A stretch of DNA of 64,000 nucleotides from UBA5078 sp040384465 (GTDB lineage: Bacteria; Pseudomonadota; Gammaproteobacteria; Pseudomonadales; Pseudohongiellaceae). The stretch lies in NCBI GenBank assembly GCA_040384465.1, contig JAZKJF010000012.1:124001-188000 (forward strand), given 5' to 3'. A program made the position numbers and the translations under genes. Positions 16,939 through 25,367 of the stretch are shown here, in pieces (positions within the stretch are counted from its first letter, which is position 1; each line of letters opens with the position of its first letter). A model generated the notes under the pieces. That model had not been told where the DNA came from and did no database searches. It saw only the letters and a program-made list of their open reading frames with translations.

Positions 16939-17535
16939 TTAGGTCAGCAGCGGATAGAGCGACCCAAGCAACAGCACCGCCATCCCTCGATTGAAATGCA
17001 CCAGCCTCCGCCCCTGCTGCAACCAAGACTTCAACGCCACTCCGCCGACATTCCACGCACTGATCAGCGGCAATCCCAGCACCAGAAACAGCACACCGAT
17101 CGTCATGGTACTGATCATGAACTGCGCCGGATTTGCAAAAGTCGCCAACGCCGTAATGGTCATCATCCACGCCTTCGGGTTGATCCACTGAAACAGCGCC
17201 GCCTGCCAGAACGTCAATGGCTGTACGTTTTCCCGCTTTGCCAGCCCGGCCGGGCTGGAGCGCAGCAGCTGCAATGCCATGCTCAGCAAAAACAGACTGC
17301 CCGCGACCCGCAGCACCGTTACCACCAGAGGATAGGTGTCAAACAATTGTCCCAAGCCCAGTGCGATGGCCAGCAGCAAAATCTGGCAACCCACGGAAAT
17401 ACCAAGAATGTGCGGCACTGAGCGCCAAAAGCCGAAGTTGGCACCGGCGCTCATCAGCATCAGATTATTGGGCCCCGGCGTGGCCACCATGGCAATGATG
17501 AAGCCGATCAAGGGCAGAAGTTGTTCAGGCTGCAT
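16939..17535 (-). CDS. LysE family amino-acid exporter
   Basis: A 198-residue inner-membrane exporter of the LysE/RhtB family with about six hydrophobic segments. Family motifs are plain: GFIIAMVATPGPNNLMLMSAG at the N-terminus (PGPN), GFWRSVPHILGISVGC, and FWQAALFQWINPKAWMMTITA (NPKAW). Substrates in this family are amino acids such as lysine, homoserine, threonine or cysteine/O-acetylserine. The ATG at 17535 is chosen; the frame upstream to 17586 does not look like an exporter N-terminus. It is divergent from a MocR regulator, with repeated CTGTACCG sites between them. Confidence 0.92.
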   Translation of the reverse strand: MQPEQLLPLIGFIIAMVATPGPNNLMLMSAGANFGFWRSVPHILGISVGCQILLLAIALGLGQLFDTYPLVVTVLRVAGSLFLLSMALQLLRSSPAGLAKRENVQPLTFWQAALFQWINPKAWMMTITALATFANPAQFMISTMTIGVLFLVLGLPLISAWNVGGVALKSWLQQGRRLVHFNRGMAVLLLGSLYPLLT

Positions 17536-17600
17536 AGGATTCTCTATAGAACAGTGGATACCAGACAGGGCTTGTCTGATGCTCATCTTAGGCAGAGAAT

Positions 17601-17693
17601 CTGTACCGATACAGAGTTAGAAAATCGCAATTGCACCGGTACAGATGCAGATTCAGTCGATCTGTACCGTGTTTTTGCAACACGTCTGTATCG
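17601..17693. promoter_or_regulatory. CTGTAYCG repeats in the LysE/MocR intergenic region
   Basis: A palindromic CTGTA-CCGA-TACAG lies at 17601-17614. Further half-sites are ACCGGTACAG (about 17635-17644), CTGTACCG (17662-17669) and CTGTATCG (17686-17693). GntR/MocR regulators typically bind two or more direct or inverted copies of such sites in front of themselves and their target gene. The sites lie between the two start codons. Confidence 0.75.
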
Positions 17694-17760
17694 CTGCGTG
17701 AAGGCTCAACGACAGTATCCTGAGACCCGGCAGCAACCAACCCTGACGAGGCCCCTCACC

Positions 17761-19155
17761 GTGATCTATCAACAATTGGCAGACAGGCTTCAATCCCTGA
17801 TTCGGGACCAGATTTATCCGGTCGGCAGCGCTCTGCCCGGCGTGCGTCGCCTCAGTGAACAACATGGCGTCAGTGTCTCCACGGCGGTCAATGCCTGCCA
17901 GGAACTGGAGCGTCGCGGCATGCTGGAAGCCCGCCCCCGCTCCGGTTATTTCGTGCGCCAACCGCCTGTGTTACGCGACCCACCGCGGCTGAGTGTCGTC
18001 AGTCGCACGCCTCGGCCCGTCTCCGGGCAGGAGCGGGCGCTGCGGATGGTGCAGGCAGTCAATGATCCGGCCATCGTCAATCTTGGAGCGGCGGTTCCTA
18101 CGGCGGACTTATTGCCCACAGCTGCTCTGGAAAGATCGTTCCGCAGCGTCCTGCGCGAACACCGGCGCCGCTGCGTGGGCTATGAGTTCCCGCCGGGCAC
18201 ACCCGAACTGCGCACACAGATCGCGCGACGATTGGCGAGCCTGCACTGTGACGTCAGCCCCGAACAGGTGCTGATCACCAACAGTTGTCAGGAAGCGATC
18301 ACCATCGCCCTGAAGCTGATCACCAAGCCGGGCGACACCGTGGCGCTGGAGTCGCCGACCTACTACGGTTTGCTGCAGGTGATCGAAGCGCTGGGGTTGA
18401 AAGCCTTGGAGATTCCCACCGACCCCGTACACGGGATCTCGCTGGAGGCGCTGACACTGGCCTTGGAACGGTGGCCAGTGGCCGCGTGCGTGCTGGTCGC
18501 CAACTTCTCGAATCCACTCGGCGTGTGCCTGTCTGACGAGCGCAAGCAGGCGCTGCTCAAGCTGCTGGCCTTGCATCGTGTGCCAGTGGTGGAGGATGAC
18601 ATTTATGGCGACCTGCCACTGTCCGGCCCGCGTCCACGCCCCCTCAAGAGCTGGGACAAGCACGGCCTCGTGTATTACTGCTCGTCGTCGTCCAAAACGC
18701 TTTCCGCTGGTCTGCGGGTGGGCTGGCTGGTGCCGGGTCAGCAGCAACAGCGGGCGGAGTATCTGCAATTCATCAACACCGTCGCGGTATCGACGCCCTC
18801 GCAGCTGGCGCTGGCGCATTACCTGCAGCATGGCCACTATGACCGCTACCTGCGTCAGCTCTGCAGTGAACTCGCGCTGGCGGTGGCGCGCATGACAGAC
18901 CGGGTGACGCAACTGTTCCCCGCTCAGACCCGCGTCAGTCGCCCTGCCGGAGGGTTTGTGCTGTGGGTGGAATTGCCCGAACCCATCGATACGAGTGTTT
19001 TGGCGGAGCAAGCGCTCGCCGCCGGAATAAGTTTCGCGCCAGGAGCCATGTTCTCGGCCAGTGGCAAATATTCACATTGTCTGCGGCTGAACTGCGCGGT
19101 GCATTGGGATGCGCGGGCAGAACGGGCGCTGTTGACGCTCTCGCGACTGCTCTGA
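17761..19155 (+). CDS. MocR-type regulator: GntR helix-turn-helix fused to PLP aminotransferase-like domain
   Basis: A 464-residue MocR-family protein. The N-terminal GntR winged helix is VIYQQLADRLQSLIRDQIYPVGSALPGVRRLSEQHGVSVSTA (residues 1-70). From about 110 the fold-type I aminotransferase domain follows: GYEFPPGTPELRTQIARRL, ITNSCQEAITIALKLI, and SSSSKTLSAGLRVGWLVPG, which contains the PLP-binding lysine. Such proteins regulate genes of amino-acid or vitamin B6 metabolism by sensing PLP adducts with an amine. The start is GTG at 17761 behind a GACGAGG site; the longer frame to 17521 covers the operator and is rejected. Divergent LysE is the obvious target. Confidence 0.92.
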   Translation: MIYQQLADRLQSLIRDQIYPVGSALPGVRRLSEQHGVSVSTAVNACQELERRGMLEARPRSGYFVRQPPVLRDPPRLSVVSRTPRPVSGQERALRMVQAVNDPAIVNLGAAVPTADLLPTAALERSFRSVLREHRRRCVGYEFPPGTPELRTQIARRLASLHCDVSPEQVLITNSCQEAITIALKLITKPGDTVALESPTYYGLLQVIEALGLKALEIPTDPVHGISLEALTLALERWPVAACVLVANFSNPLGVCLSDERKQALLKLLALHRVPVVEDDIYGDLPLSGPRPRPLKSWDKHGLVYYCSSSSKTLSAGLRVGWLVPGQQQQRAEYLQFINTVAVSTPSQLALAHYLQHGHYDRYLRQLCSELALAVARMTDRVTQLFPAQTRVSRPAGGFVLWVELPEPIDTSVLAEQALAAGISFAPGAMFSASGKYSHCLRLNCAVHWDARAERALLTLSRLL

Positions 19156-19172
19156 ATTCTCAAACGCAAGGC

Positions 19173-19215
19173 AAAAAAAAGGTGCCAGAGCGACGCTCTG
19201 ACACCTTTCTTTTCA
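19173..19215. terminator. Bidirectional rho-independent terminator between MocR and TonB receptor
   Basis: An A-run (19173-19180) precedes AGGTGCCAGAG...CTCTGACACCT (stem about 19180-19206, one mismatch) and a T-rich tail CTTTCTTTT. It can end transcription from either side, 20-60 bases after the MocR stop. Confidence 0.85.
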
Positions 19216-19241
19216 AACAAAGAGCTTCAAACAAAGAGCTT
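19214..19241. repeat. Two tandem copies of a 14-mer
   Basis: CAAACAAAGAGCTT is repeated at 19214-19227 and 19228-19241, with a decayed third start (CAAGCAAACGG). A small hairpin ACGGCT/AGCCGT follows at 19249-19268. This lies between the terminator and the stop of the receptor gene. Confidence 0.8.
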
Positions 19242-19285
19242 CAAGCAAACGGCTCAGGATCAAGCCGTTGCTTCATACCAACCAA

Positions 19286-22195
19286 TCAAGCACCTGGCTG
19301 CCAGTCCAGAGAGACCCACAGCTGGCGGCCCCATGGTGTAGACAGACGTGATGCAAAACCACCGATGATCGGCAGACGCTGCGGTCTGATATCGAACAGG
19401 TTGGCCACACCAGCACTCAGGGTGATCTCGCTGTCGAAATAATCAGTAAACGTGTAAGCGTACTGCGCGTTGGTGATGGTCTCGGAGTCAATCAGACGGT
19501 TCTCGTAAGTCAACCAACCATCGCCGTAACGGTCGATGGGACGGTCGTCAAACTTGACGTGGTGTCTGTAGTTGGCAGAGAGGCTCGCACTGTGCTGACC
19601 CATGTACCAGCCCAGACGCACGCTGCCTTTGACTTTCGGCAACGGAGGCACAATACCGGTCTGGGCATTCTGCTGTCCGAGTGCATCAATCGTCACACCG
19701 GTGTTGTCCACGTACTCGTAGTTCTTGTAGTAAGAAGCTTCGACAGTAGTAGTGAACGTACCCCAGTTGTCAGTATCGATTGTGTAACGAGCCTTCGCAT
19801 CCACCAGGTCGATGAACACAGACGCGATGTTCTGCGCTTGTCTGAAGATCGTGTCCACTGACATGTCGGCTGGATCACGCAGCACGGAGTTGCCTGACTG
19901 ACCTGCGATGGAGCGCAGGTAAGCTTCGCCCGCAGCGCGATCTGTCGGGTTGGCAGCGCTGTAAGTCGCTGCTGTACGGCCAGTCAACTGCAGGAAGTTG
20001 CGGAACTGGTCATACACAGTGTCGGTATCGTCCAAGGTACGGATACGGTCGATGTACTCCACGCTCTGGTAGTCCATGCTCAGGCTGAGGTTATCAATGC
20101 CTTCGTAGGTGAAACCAAAGTTCTTGATGGTGGAAGTCTCTGGCGCCAGACCTGGGTTACCGGCCTGACAAGTAGAGGAACCGATCAAAGAAGCATTGAA
20201 GAACGGATCGTTACCGGAGAAGGCTTCACCGCACAGCTCGTTCGGGATGAACGGACGGGCTTGTTCAGGCGTTGGTGCCAAGAAGCTTTCGCCCCATGAT
20301 GCACGCAGTGCCAGACCTTCCATCGCTTCCCAACGCAGGGCGATCTTCGGCGTAGTGGATTCCATGCCGAAATCGGTGAACTGCTCGTGACGTACTGCGC
20401 CTTGTGCAGTCAGAGACTCCAGGATAGGCACTTCGAGTTCCAGGAACACCGCACGTACGGCGCTGAAGTACTCGGCGTCTTTACGCACTGGCGTCGTGAT
20501 GTCGACGTTGTAGTTCGTTCTGGTAGCAGACAGCGGGTTCGCAAAATCTTCTACGATCGTGTCGCGCCACTGGTAACCAGTTGCCATCTGCACAGTACCG
20601 GCTGGCAGGTCGAACAGCTCACCAGTAATGGTGACCTCGGCGATGTCCAGGTAGTCACGGTCAGACGTGAAGTTGAACGGTTCCCACATCCAGTCCATGA
20701 TCGCCTGGCTGTTGTCGGTCTTGCCCTGGACGTACAAGGGTGAACGCGGATCAGCAGAACCGAAGGGGTTGAAGTACAGGTTGCCGTTCGGGCCACCTTT
20801 GCCCATCAGAGCCTGTTGCAGCTTGATCAGGTTCAGGTTGTTACGATAGTTGCGGGTCCACGCCTTACGCTCTTGACGAGAGTAGTAGGCATAGCCTGAC
20901 CAGGTTTCGGTCATGTCGAAACGGGCGCCGAGTTTCATACGATCAGAGCTGGTGTCGTTGCCACCTTTGGTCTCACCGAAGTTGCTGATCCACTCTGGAG
21001 AAGTTCCCAGACCGGAGTAAGGACGCCACAGGTACGGCACCACGTCGAAGCCGAAGGTGTTCGCTGGGTGGCTTGCTGGAATGTACAGCACGGTACGGTT
21101 GTTCGGGTTCAACGCTGTCACAACACCCTCAGTACTTTCGTCGAGGAGGTAGTTCCAGTTGCCAGTCGCTTCGAGTTGCAGCCAGTCGGTCGCTTCCCAA
21201 GTAAGGTTCTGGTACAGGTTGTACTCGGTCATGCCACGGGCATAGGGGTAAGTCGTGGTGTAGTTGTACCAGCAGGTGGCGTTGGCGCCCGTGCCGGTAA
21301 TGATACCGCTGGGGATGCTGCCACGTTCGGTACGATCTTCCAGGCCTTGGTTAAACTTGCCGCAGCTTGGGTCTGGCAGGTTGCCGCCAGTCAGGCGGCC
21401 GCCGTGCTGTGCGCCCAGCTTGGGCACTGCACCAGTGATGCGACGATAGGTCCCTGGGTTGCCTGAGCCGGATGAACCGTCAGACATTTCCCACTCTCTT
21501 GGACGCTCATACATGCCCAGACGGCTACGCTTACGGGCATCGAATGCACCCACGTAGTTCACGCCGTTGTCAAAGCTTTTGCCCCACAGAATGGACATGT
21601 TGCCTTCTTCAAAACCACCTTCTTCAGGTGTCTGGTAGTAGGCACGAACACGAACACCGTCGAATTCCTTGATTGGTACGATGTTGACCACACCGGCTAC
21701 CGCATCAGAACCGTACAGTGCTGAACCGCCGTCCAGTACGATTTCCATACGCGCTACTGCGATGTCCGGCAGCATGGCAGTGATGGAGGTGTCGATGCTG
21801 CGCACGCCATCCATCAGGGACAGGGTGCTGTTCTCGCCCAGACCACGCAGGTTGAACGTGGTGCCCACGCCGCTCTGGGCGCCGGCAGAGTCAGACAGTA
21901 CGTTTTGTACTGTGTTGGTGTTTTGCGTGAAGCTCAGATCACGGATGTAGTTCGCCATGCTTGGCGCACCGGACTGATAAAGATCTTCCTGGCTGACTGT
22001 GGCAACCGGGGAGTTCTGGGCAAAGGCGCTGTTACGGATGTAGGAGCCGGTAACAACCACTTCTTCGACTTCATCATCTGACGGTGCAGGGGTCTGCGCC
22101 ATCAGGGCTGCTGGCGTGCACAATGATAGTGCAATACCAACCCGGATCATGTTGCGTAGATAGTTTTTACGATTGACTGTTTGTGGGTACAGCAT
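19286..22195 (-). CDS. Large TonB-dependent receptor
   Basis: A 969-residue outer-membrane receptor. The signal peptide ends near CTPAALMAQTPAP. The N-terminal plug has the EEVVVTGSYIRNS box common to TonB receptors in this group, then FNLRGLGENSTLSLMDGVR and MEIVLDGGSALYGSDAVAGVVNIV. A long beta-barrel follows and the protein ends in the aromatic strand LWVSLDWQPGA. The plug type with VVVTGSxI is common in receptors for complex nutrients rather than classical siderophores; the ligand cannot be told. The ribosome site TTGGAGGAAC before ATG 22195 is strong. It has its own 500-base upstream region and a downstream terminator. Confidence 0.92.
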   Translation of the reverse strand: MLYPQTVNRKNYLRNMIRVGIALSLCTPAALMAQTPAPSDDEVEEVVVTGSYIRNSAFAQNSPVATVSQEDLYQSGAPSMANYIRDLSFTQNTNTVQNVLSDSAGAQSGVGTTFNLRGLGENSTLSLMDGVRSIDTSITAMLPDIAVARMEIVLDGGSALYGSDAVAGVVNIVPIKEFDGVRVRAYYQTPEEGGFEEGNMSILWGKSFDNGVNYVGAFDARKRSRLGMYERPREWEMSDGSSGSGNPGTYRRITGAVPKLGAQHGGRLTGGNLPDPSCGKFNQGLEDRTERGSIPSGIITGTGANATCWYNYTTTYPYARGMTEYNLYQNLTWEATDWLQLEATGNWNYLLDESTEGVVTALNPNNRTVLYIPASHPANTFGFDVVPYLWRPYSGLGTSPEWISNFGETKGGNDTSSDRMKLGARFDMTETWSGYAYYSRQERKAWTRNYRNNLNLIKLQQALMGKGGPNGNLYFNPFGSADPRSPLYVQGKTDNSQAIMDWMWEPFNFTSDRDYLDIAEVTITGELFDLPAGTVQMATGYQWRDTIVEDFANPLSATRTNYNVDITTPVRKDAEYFSAVRAVFLELEVPILESLTAQGAVRHEQFTDFGMESTTPKIALRWEAMEGLALRASWGESFLAPTPEQARPFIPNELCGEAFSGNDPFFNASLIGSSTCQAGNPGLAPETSTIKNFGFTYEGIDNLSLSMDYQSVEYIDRIRTLDDTDTVYDQFRNFLQLTGRTAATYSAANPTDRAAGEAYLRSIAGQSGNSVLRDPADMSVDTIFRQAQNIASVFIDLVDAKARYTIDTDNWGTFTTTVEASYYKNYEYVDNTGVTIDALGQQNAQTGIVPPLPKVKGSVRLGWYMGQHSASLSANYRHHVKFDDRPIDRYGDGWLTYENRLIDSETITNAQYAYTFTDYFDSEITLSAGVANLFDIRPQRLPIIGGFASRLSTPWGRQLWVSLDWQPGA

Positions 22196-22697
22196 TTTGT
22201 TCCTCCAATGACACTCTTACTTTTTTGTAATTTTCTGGATCATGTAGAACTGCTAAGGCATCTGTGCCCGGCATGATGTCCACAAAGTGATTTCACAACA
22301 TGATTTCACTGACTGTGGTATGCAGAGACGCGGCACCTTTCTAACGGATACTGATGATGCGGTCCTTTTGTATCCTTTACTGCGGATGAATCCATTCGGA
22401 AAACTGCTGATTTACAGGTAGTTTCTCAGAAGCGACTGCAGCGGGAAGTTACTTCCCGAATACCCTGGAAAAATGTGATACGCGTGACTTTTGTTTGGCG
22501 GGGATATGGAACGTGACAATCTGTGACATGTGGCAATCCTTCTACTTCTTATTGTGGACTTTGCCCAATTCTGCCCAACATGACCTCCACGGTCAACAAA
22601 AAAGGTGTCTTTTCTAACACAATTCAAAGAAAGTGACCCGCCCGCAAGGAGCAACCTGATGAATGTGACGCGATCATCTGCACAATTTTCTTTACAA
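22196..22697. other. 502-base intergenic region upstream of the TonB receptor
   Basis: No credible gene is seen. It holds the receptor leader and promoter and the 3' end of the glycosyltransferase unit. A short perfect inverted repeat CGGGAAG-TTA-CTTCCCG at 22442-22458 is a possible terminator stem for the upstream minus-strand operon. The short frames on both strands lack ribosome sites and coding character. Confidence 0.5.
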
Positions 22698-24266
22698 TCA
22701 ATGTCGACGCAAATCGTGCAAGCGCTCGATAAGTTCCAGCGTGTCGATCTCGTGTTCACGACTCAGCGTGTCCACGTAAACAATCTCACTGGTGTTGGGG
22801 CCACAGGCGTGCCAGCGGCGAATGAAGCGGGCATTGTTAGTGCCCGCAAACACGGTGAAAGTTCGCACTCCGAGTGCTGCACCGATATGCTGGCACGCAG
22901 AATCGTAACCGATAAATTCGTCACTGCAGGCAATAAGCGCAGCGATCTGTCCTACATCACAATGAATTCCGAACAAGCGCTCGAACGAAAATTTTTCAGT
23001 AGTGCCAGGTGCCAGTTTTTGATCGATTGTATCAAGGTCCGCAAACGTCAATGTGTGCGTCGCGATACCTGCGACTGTGGCTGCTGTCAGAATCGTTTGA
23101 CTGCGACCAAGCTCTTCAGCGCCGAAGCCCATGTCCAGCAGCACCACGGTGTCTGGCTCCTGCAATAGACTCAACACCATCTGCACCTCGAAATCACCAG
23201 GGACACGTTTGCGCATGTTGCCACCTACGCCAAGATTGAGCGTGATGATTCGCCGAGGACCAACGCTATTAAGCCGCTCACGCAGGCGCTTGGCGCTGGA
23301 CAATTCCTCACTGTCGATCCACACATGGGGATAACAGGAAGGCTCTTGCTCCTGAACATTCGTTGGTACATTTCCCAGAAGATTGTCCAGCCAGCTGTTG
23401 GCCAGCACCGAGATGGCGCCCTTGATCGGATAGCCTTGCTTGCCACGGCTGTTGAAGAAACGGTAGTTGCGATCCGGCACCAGGGGCAAGACTCCCAGCT
23501 GGGTGAGACGTGAATCGGGGTCAAGTACCAGATAATCGTTGCTGCCCAGCCCTGCCAGCTCCTCACGCACATCGGCGACCAGATACAGCCAGGTGTTGAA
23601 GCGCTCAATGAGGCCCCCGTGCCGTGCGTAATTCAGCTCGCGAATGCGGATGCGGCCTCCGGCTGCTGTGACTGTCTCAGCAGCCGCCATGATCTGCCTC
23701 AGCTTGCCGTTGCCGAGCACAACCACCTCGGCAGACGGAAAGGCCTGGAGTACCCGCTGACAGATCACACTGGTTACTGCCACATCGGCACCAATCGTCA
23801 CACGCGAGAGGATCAGCACCTTGCGTGGCTGCAACTCCAGCGGCAGTGGCTGGTCAGGGCTCAGACGCATGGATTCGATACGCTGATAAAGCTGCTCATC
23901 CGAGTGCAAATGAAATGCATTGAGCTGCTCATGCAAGGCTTTGCCATCCGGCAAGGCGCGCAGATAGCCGGTGACCTGGCAGATCAGACGGTTATAGGTC
24001 TCGGTCTGCAGTTCCTCGAAATCGTCACAAAGCCGCTCTACCACCACGCCGAATAAAGTCTTCGCCGCAATCTGATTCAGAGCGGGATTGGCAAAACAGG
24101 TCGCCATCTCGCACAACAGCTCGATATAACGCTCGTTGTACTCATCGCTGTAGAAATAGCGATCAACAAAGATCGACGCGACGCGCTGGGCGAGTGACTT
24201 GAGCGCTTCCGCATCCGGGCTGAGCTTGAGCACCTCCCACAGTTCCTGATAGTAGGCAGGTCTCAT
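22698..24266 (-). CDS. GT9-like glycosyltransferase with N-terminal helical domain
   Basis: A 522-residue protein. The first 150 residues are alpha-helical and of unknown type (SLAQRVASIFVDRYFYSDEY...). From RKVLILSRVTIGADVAVTSV onward the protein resembles glycosyltransferase family 9 (ADP-heptose:LPS heptosyltransferase) with a GT-B fold. The nucleotide-sugar domain appears in FIGYDSACQHIGAALGVRTFTVFAG, the counterpart of the D-T/S-x-x-x-H-x-A motif. The catalytic side is less typical than in WaaC/WaaF. It overlaps the stop of the preceding WaaF-like gene by four bases, so the two are translationally coupled. A role in surface polysaccharide or protein glycosylation is inferred; the donor and acceptor are unknown. 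Confidence 0.7.
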   Translation of the reverse strand: MRPAYYQELWEVLKLSPDAEALKSLAQRVASIFVDRYFYSDEYNERYIELLCEMATCFANPALNQIAAKTLFGVVVERLCDDFEELQTETYNRLICQVTGYLRALPDGKALHEQLNAFHLHSDEQLYQRIESMRLSPDQPLPLELQPRKVLILSRVTIGADVAVTSVICQRVLQAFPSAEVVVLGNGKLRQIMAAAETVTAAGGRIRIRELNYARHGGLIERFNTWLYLVADVREELAGLGSNDYLVLDPDSRLTQLGVLPLVPDRNYRFFNSRGKQGYPIKGAISVLANSWLDNLLGNVPTNVQEQEPSCYPHVWIDSEELSSAKRLRERLNSVGPRRIITLNLGVGGNMRKRVPGDFEVQMVLSLLQEPDTVVLLDMGFGAEELGRSQTILTAATVAGIATHTLTFADLDTIDQKLAPGTTEKFSFERLFGIHCDVGQIAALIACSDEFIGYDSACQHIGAALGVRTFTVFAGTNNARFIRRWHACGPNTSEIVYVDTLSREHEIDTLELIERLHDLRRH

Positions 24267-25342
24267 ATTGGCATCCTCTCTTTTGAGCTAAGCAGTGGTG
24301 AGCGAAGCAGTGCCTGTGCTTCGTGCATGACACTCACAGGGGTAATGTCACGCATGCAGGCATGGTGCCCGAGCGGACAGGTTTTCTTGTGGCAAGGCAC
24401 GCAGGGCAGGTCGCGCTGCAGCACCCGGGTGTGTTCAAGATTGGCGGCCGTGTACAGCGCATTGGTCGGCCCCATCAACACGATGTTCGGTACATCGAAG
24501 GCCACGGCATAGTGGCGCGGCCCGGTGTCATTGGTAATCAGCAGGTTGCAGCGCTTGATCAGGGGTTTCAGCTCGGCTAGGTCGACTCGCTCCCCGCCGG
24601 TGTTGATGATGGAGGCACGGCTGGCATCGACAATTTTCTGTGCGATAGCCTCCTCACCAGGACCGACCAGCAGCAGCACTTTGCAAGCGAACGCATCCTG
24701 CAACAGCTCCGCGAGTTGCGCGAAATACTCCGCAGGCCAGCACTTGGAAGAACCGAAGCTGGCACCGGGATTCAAACCAATGACCATGTCCTCGTCGGCA
24801 ATACCCCAGCGCCGCAGCCGCGCCAGTCCTTGCTCGTTATGCTCATCAGACAGATACAAGCGACTGCGCGGCGCTGTCGGCAGGGTCAGCCCCATGTAGC
24901 GGCACAGCTCCAGATAGTAGTCCTGCATCGGCAGTGGTCTATATTTGCCGCCCTCGCGCTGGGGCAGCGGACCACCGGCCAGGAAGAAGCGACGCAGATT
25001 ACGGCGATAGCCATAAATGTCCGGCACACCGGCGAACTTGAAGCTGAGGAAGGAGTGGGTGGTATTGGTCAACAGCAGGCCGACCTCGGGGCGCAGTGGC
25101 TGCAGATCAGCCCGCAGCTCGCGCAAGCCTTTGAGGTTCTTGTCCTGACAGGGAACGATGTGATCGAACCAGGGGGCGTCCTGCAGAATGCCGCGTGCAT
25201 AAGGCCGCACGCAGGCGGTGATGACAGCATCCGGAAAATTGGCGCGCAGACACTCGAACACGGGGGTAGCCATGACGATGTCGCCAACCCAGTTGGGGCA
25301 GCGCACCACCAGACTCTTCACCGACTGCAGGGCTGGAAGCAT
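24263..25342 (-). CDS. GT9 glycosyltransferase, lipopolysaccharide heptosyltransferase II-like
   Basis: A 359-residue GT9 enzyme close to WaaF. The N-terminus KSLVVRCPNWVGDIVMATPVFECLRANFP is the classic WaaF opening (R-x-PNW-x-GD). The C-terminal donor site is LLITNDTGPRHYAVAFDVPNIVLMGPTN. PCHKKTCPLGHHACMRDI is the Cys-rich tail found in many WaaF-like proteins. Family enzymes add L-glycero-D-manno-heptose to the LPS inner core at the cytosolic face of the inner membrane. Because it sits in a radical SAM cluster and not in a core-LPS locus, the acceptor may differ. ATG at 25342 is chosen; the frame upstream overlaps the radical SAM gene. Confidence 0.85.
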   Translation of the reverse strand: MLPALQSVKSLVVRCPNWVGDIVMATPVFECLRANFPDAVITACVRPYARGILQDAPWFDHIVPCQDKNLKGLRELRADLQPLRPEVGLLLTNTTHSFLSFKFAGVPDIYGYRRNLRRFFLAGGPLPQREGGKYRPLPMQDYYLELCRYMGLTLPTAPRSRLYLSDEHNEQGLARLRRWGIADEDMVIGLNPGASFGSSKCWPAEYFAQLAELLQDAFACKVLLLVGPGEEAIAQKIVDASRASIINTGGERVDLAELKPLIKRCNLLITNDTGPRHYAVAFDVPNIVLMGPTNALYTAANLEHTRVLQRDLPCVPCHKKTCPLGHHACMRDITPVSVMHEAQALLRSPLLSSKERMPI

Positions 25343-25367
25343 GGGTTGACTCGCGACCTGCCGCTTC

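Noticed and set aside
22605..23168. A 187-codon plus-strand frame with a GGAG-like site near 22650
   Set aside because: Most of it is antisense to the GT9-like gene; no family is recognisable.
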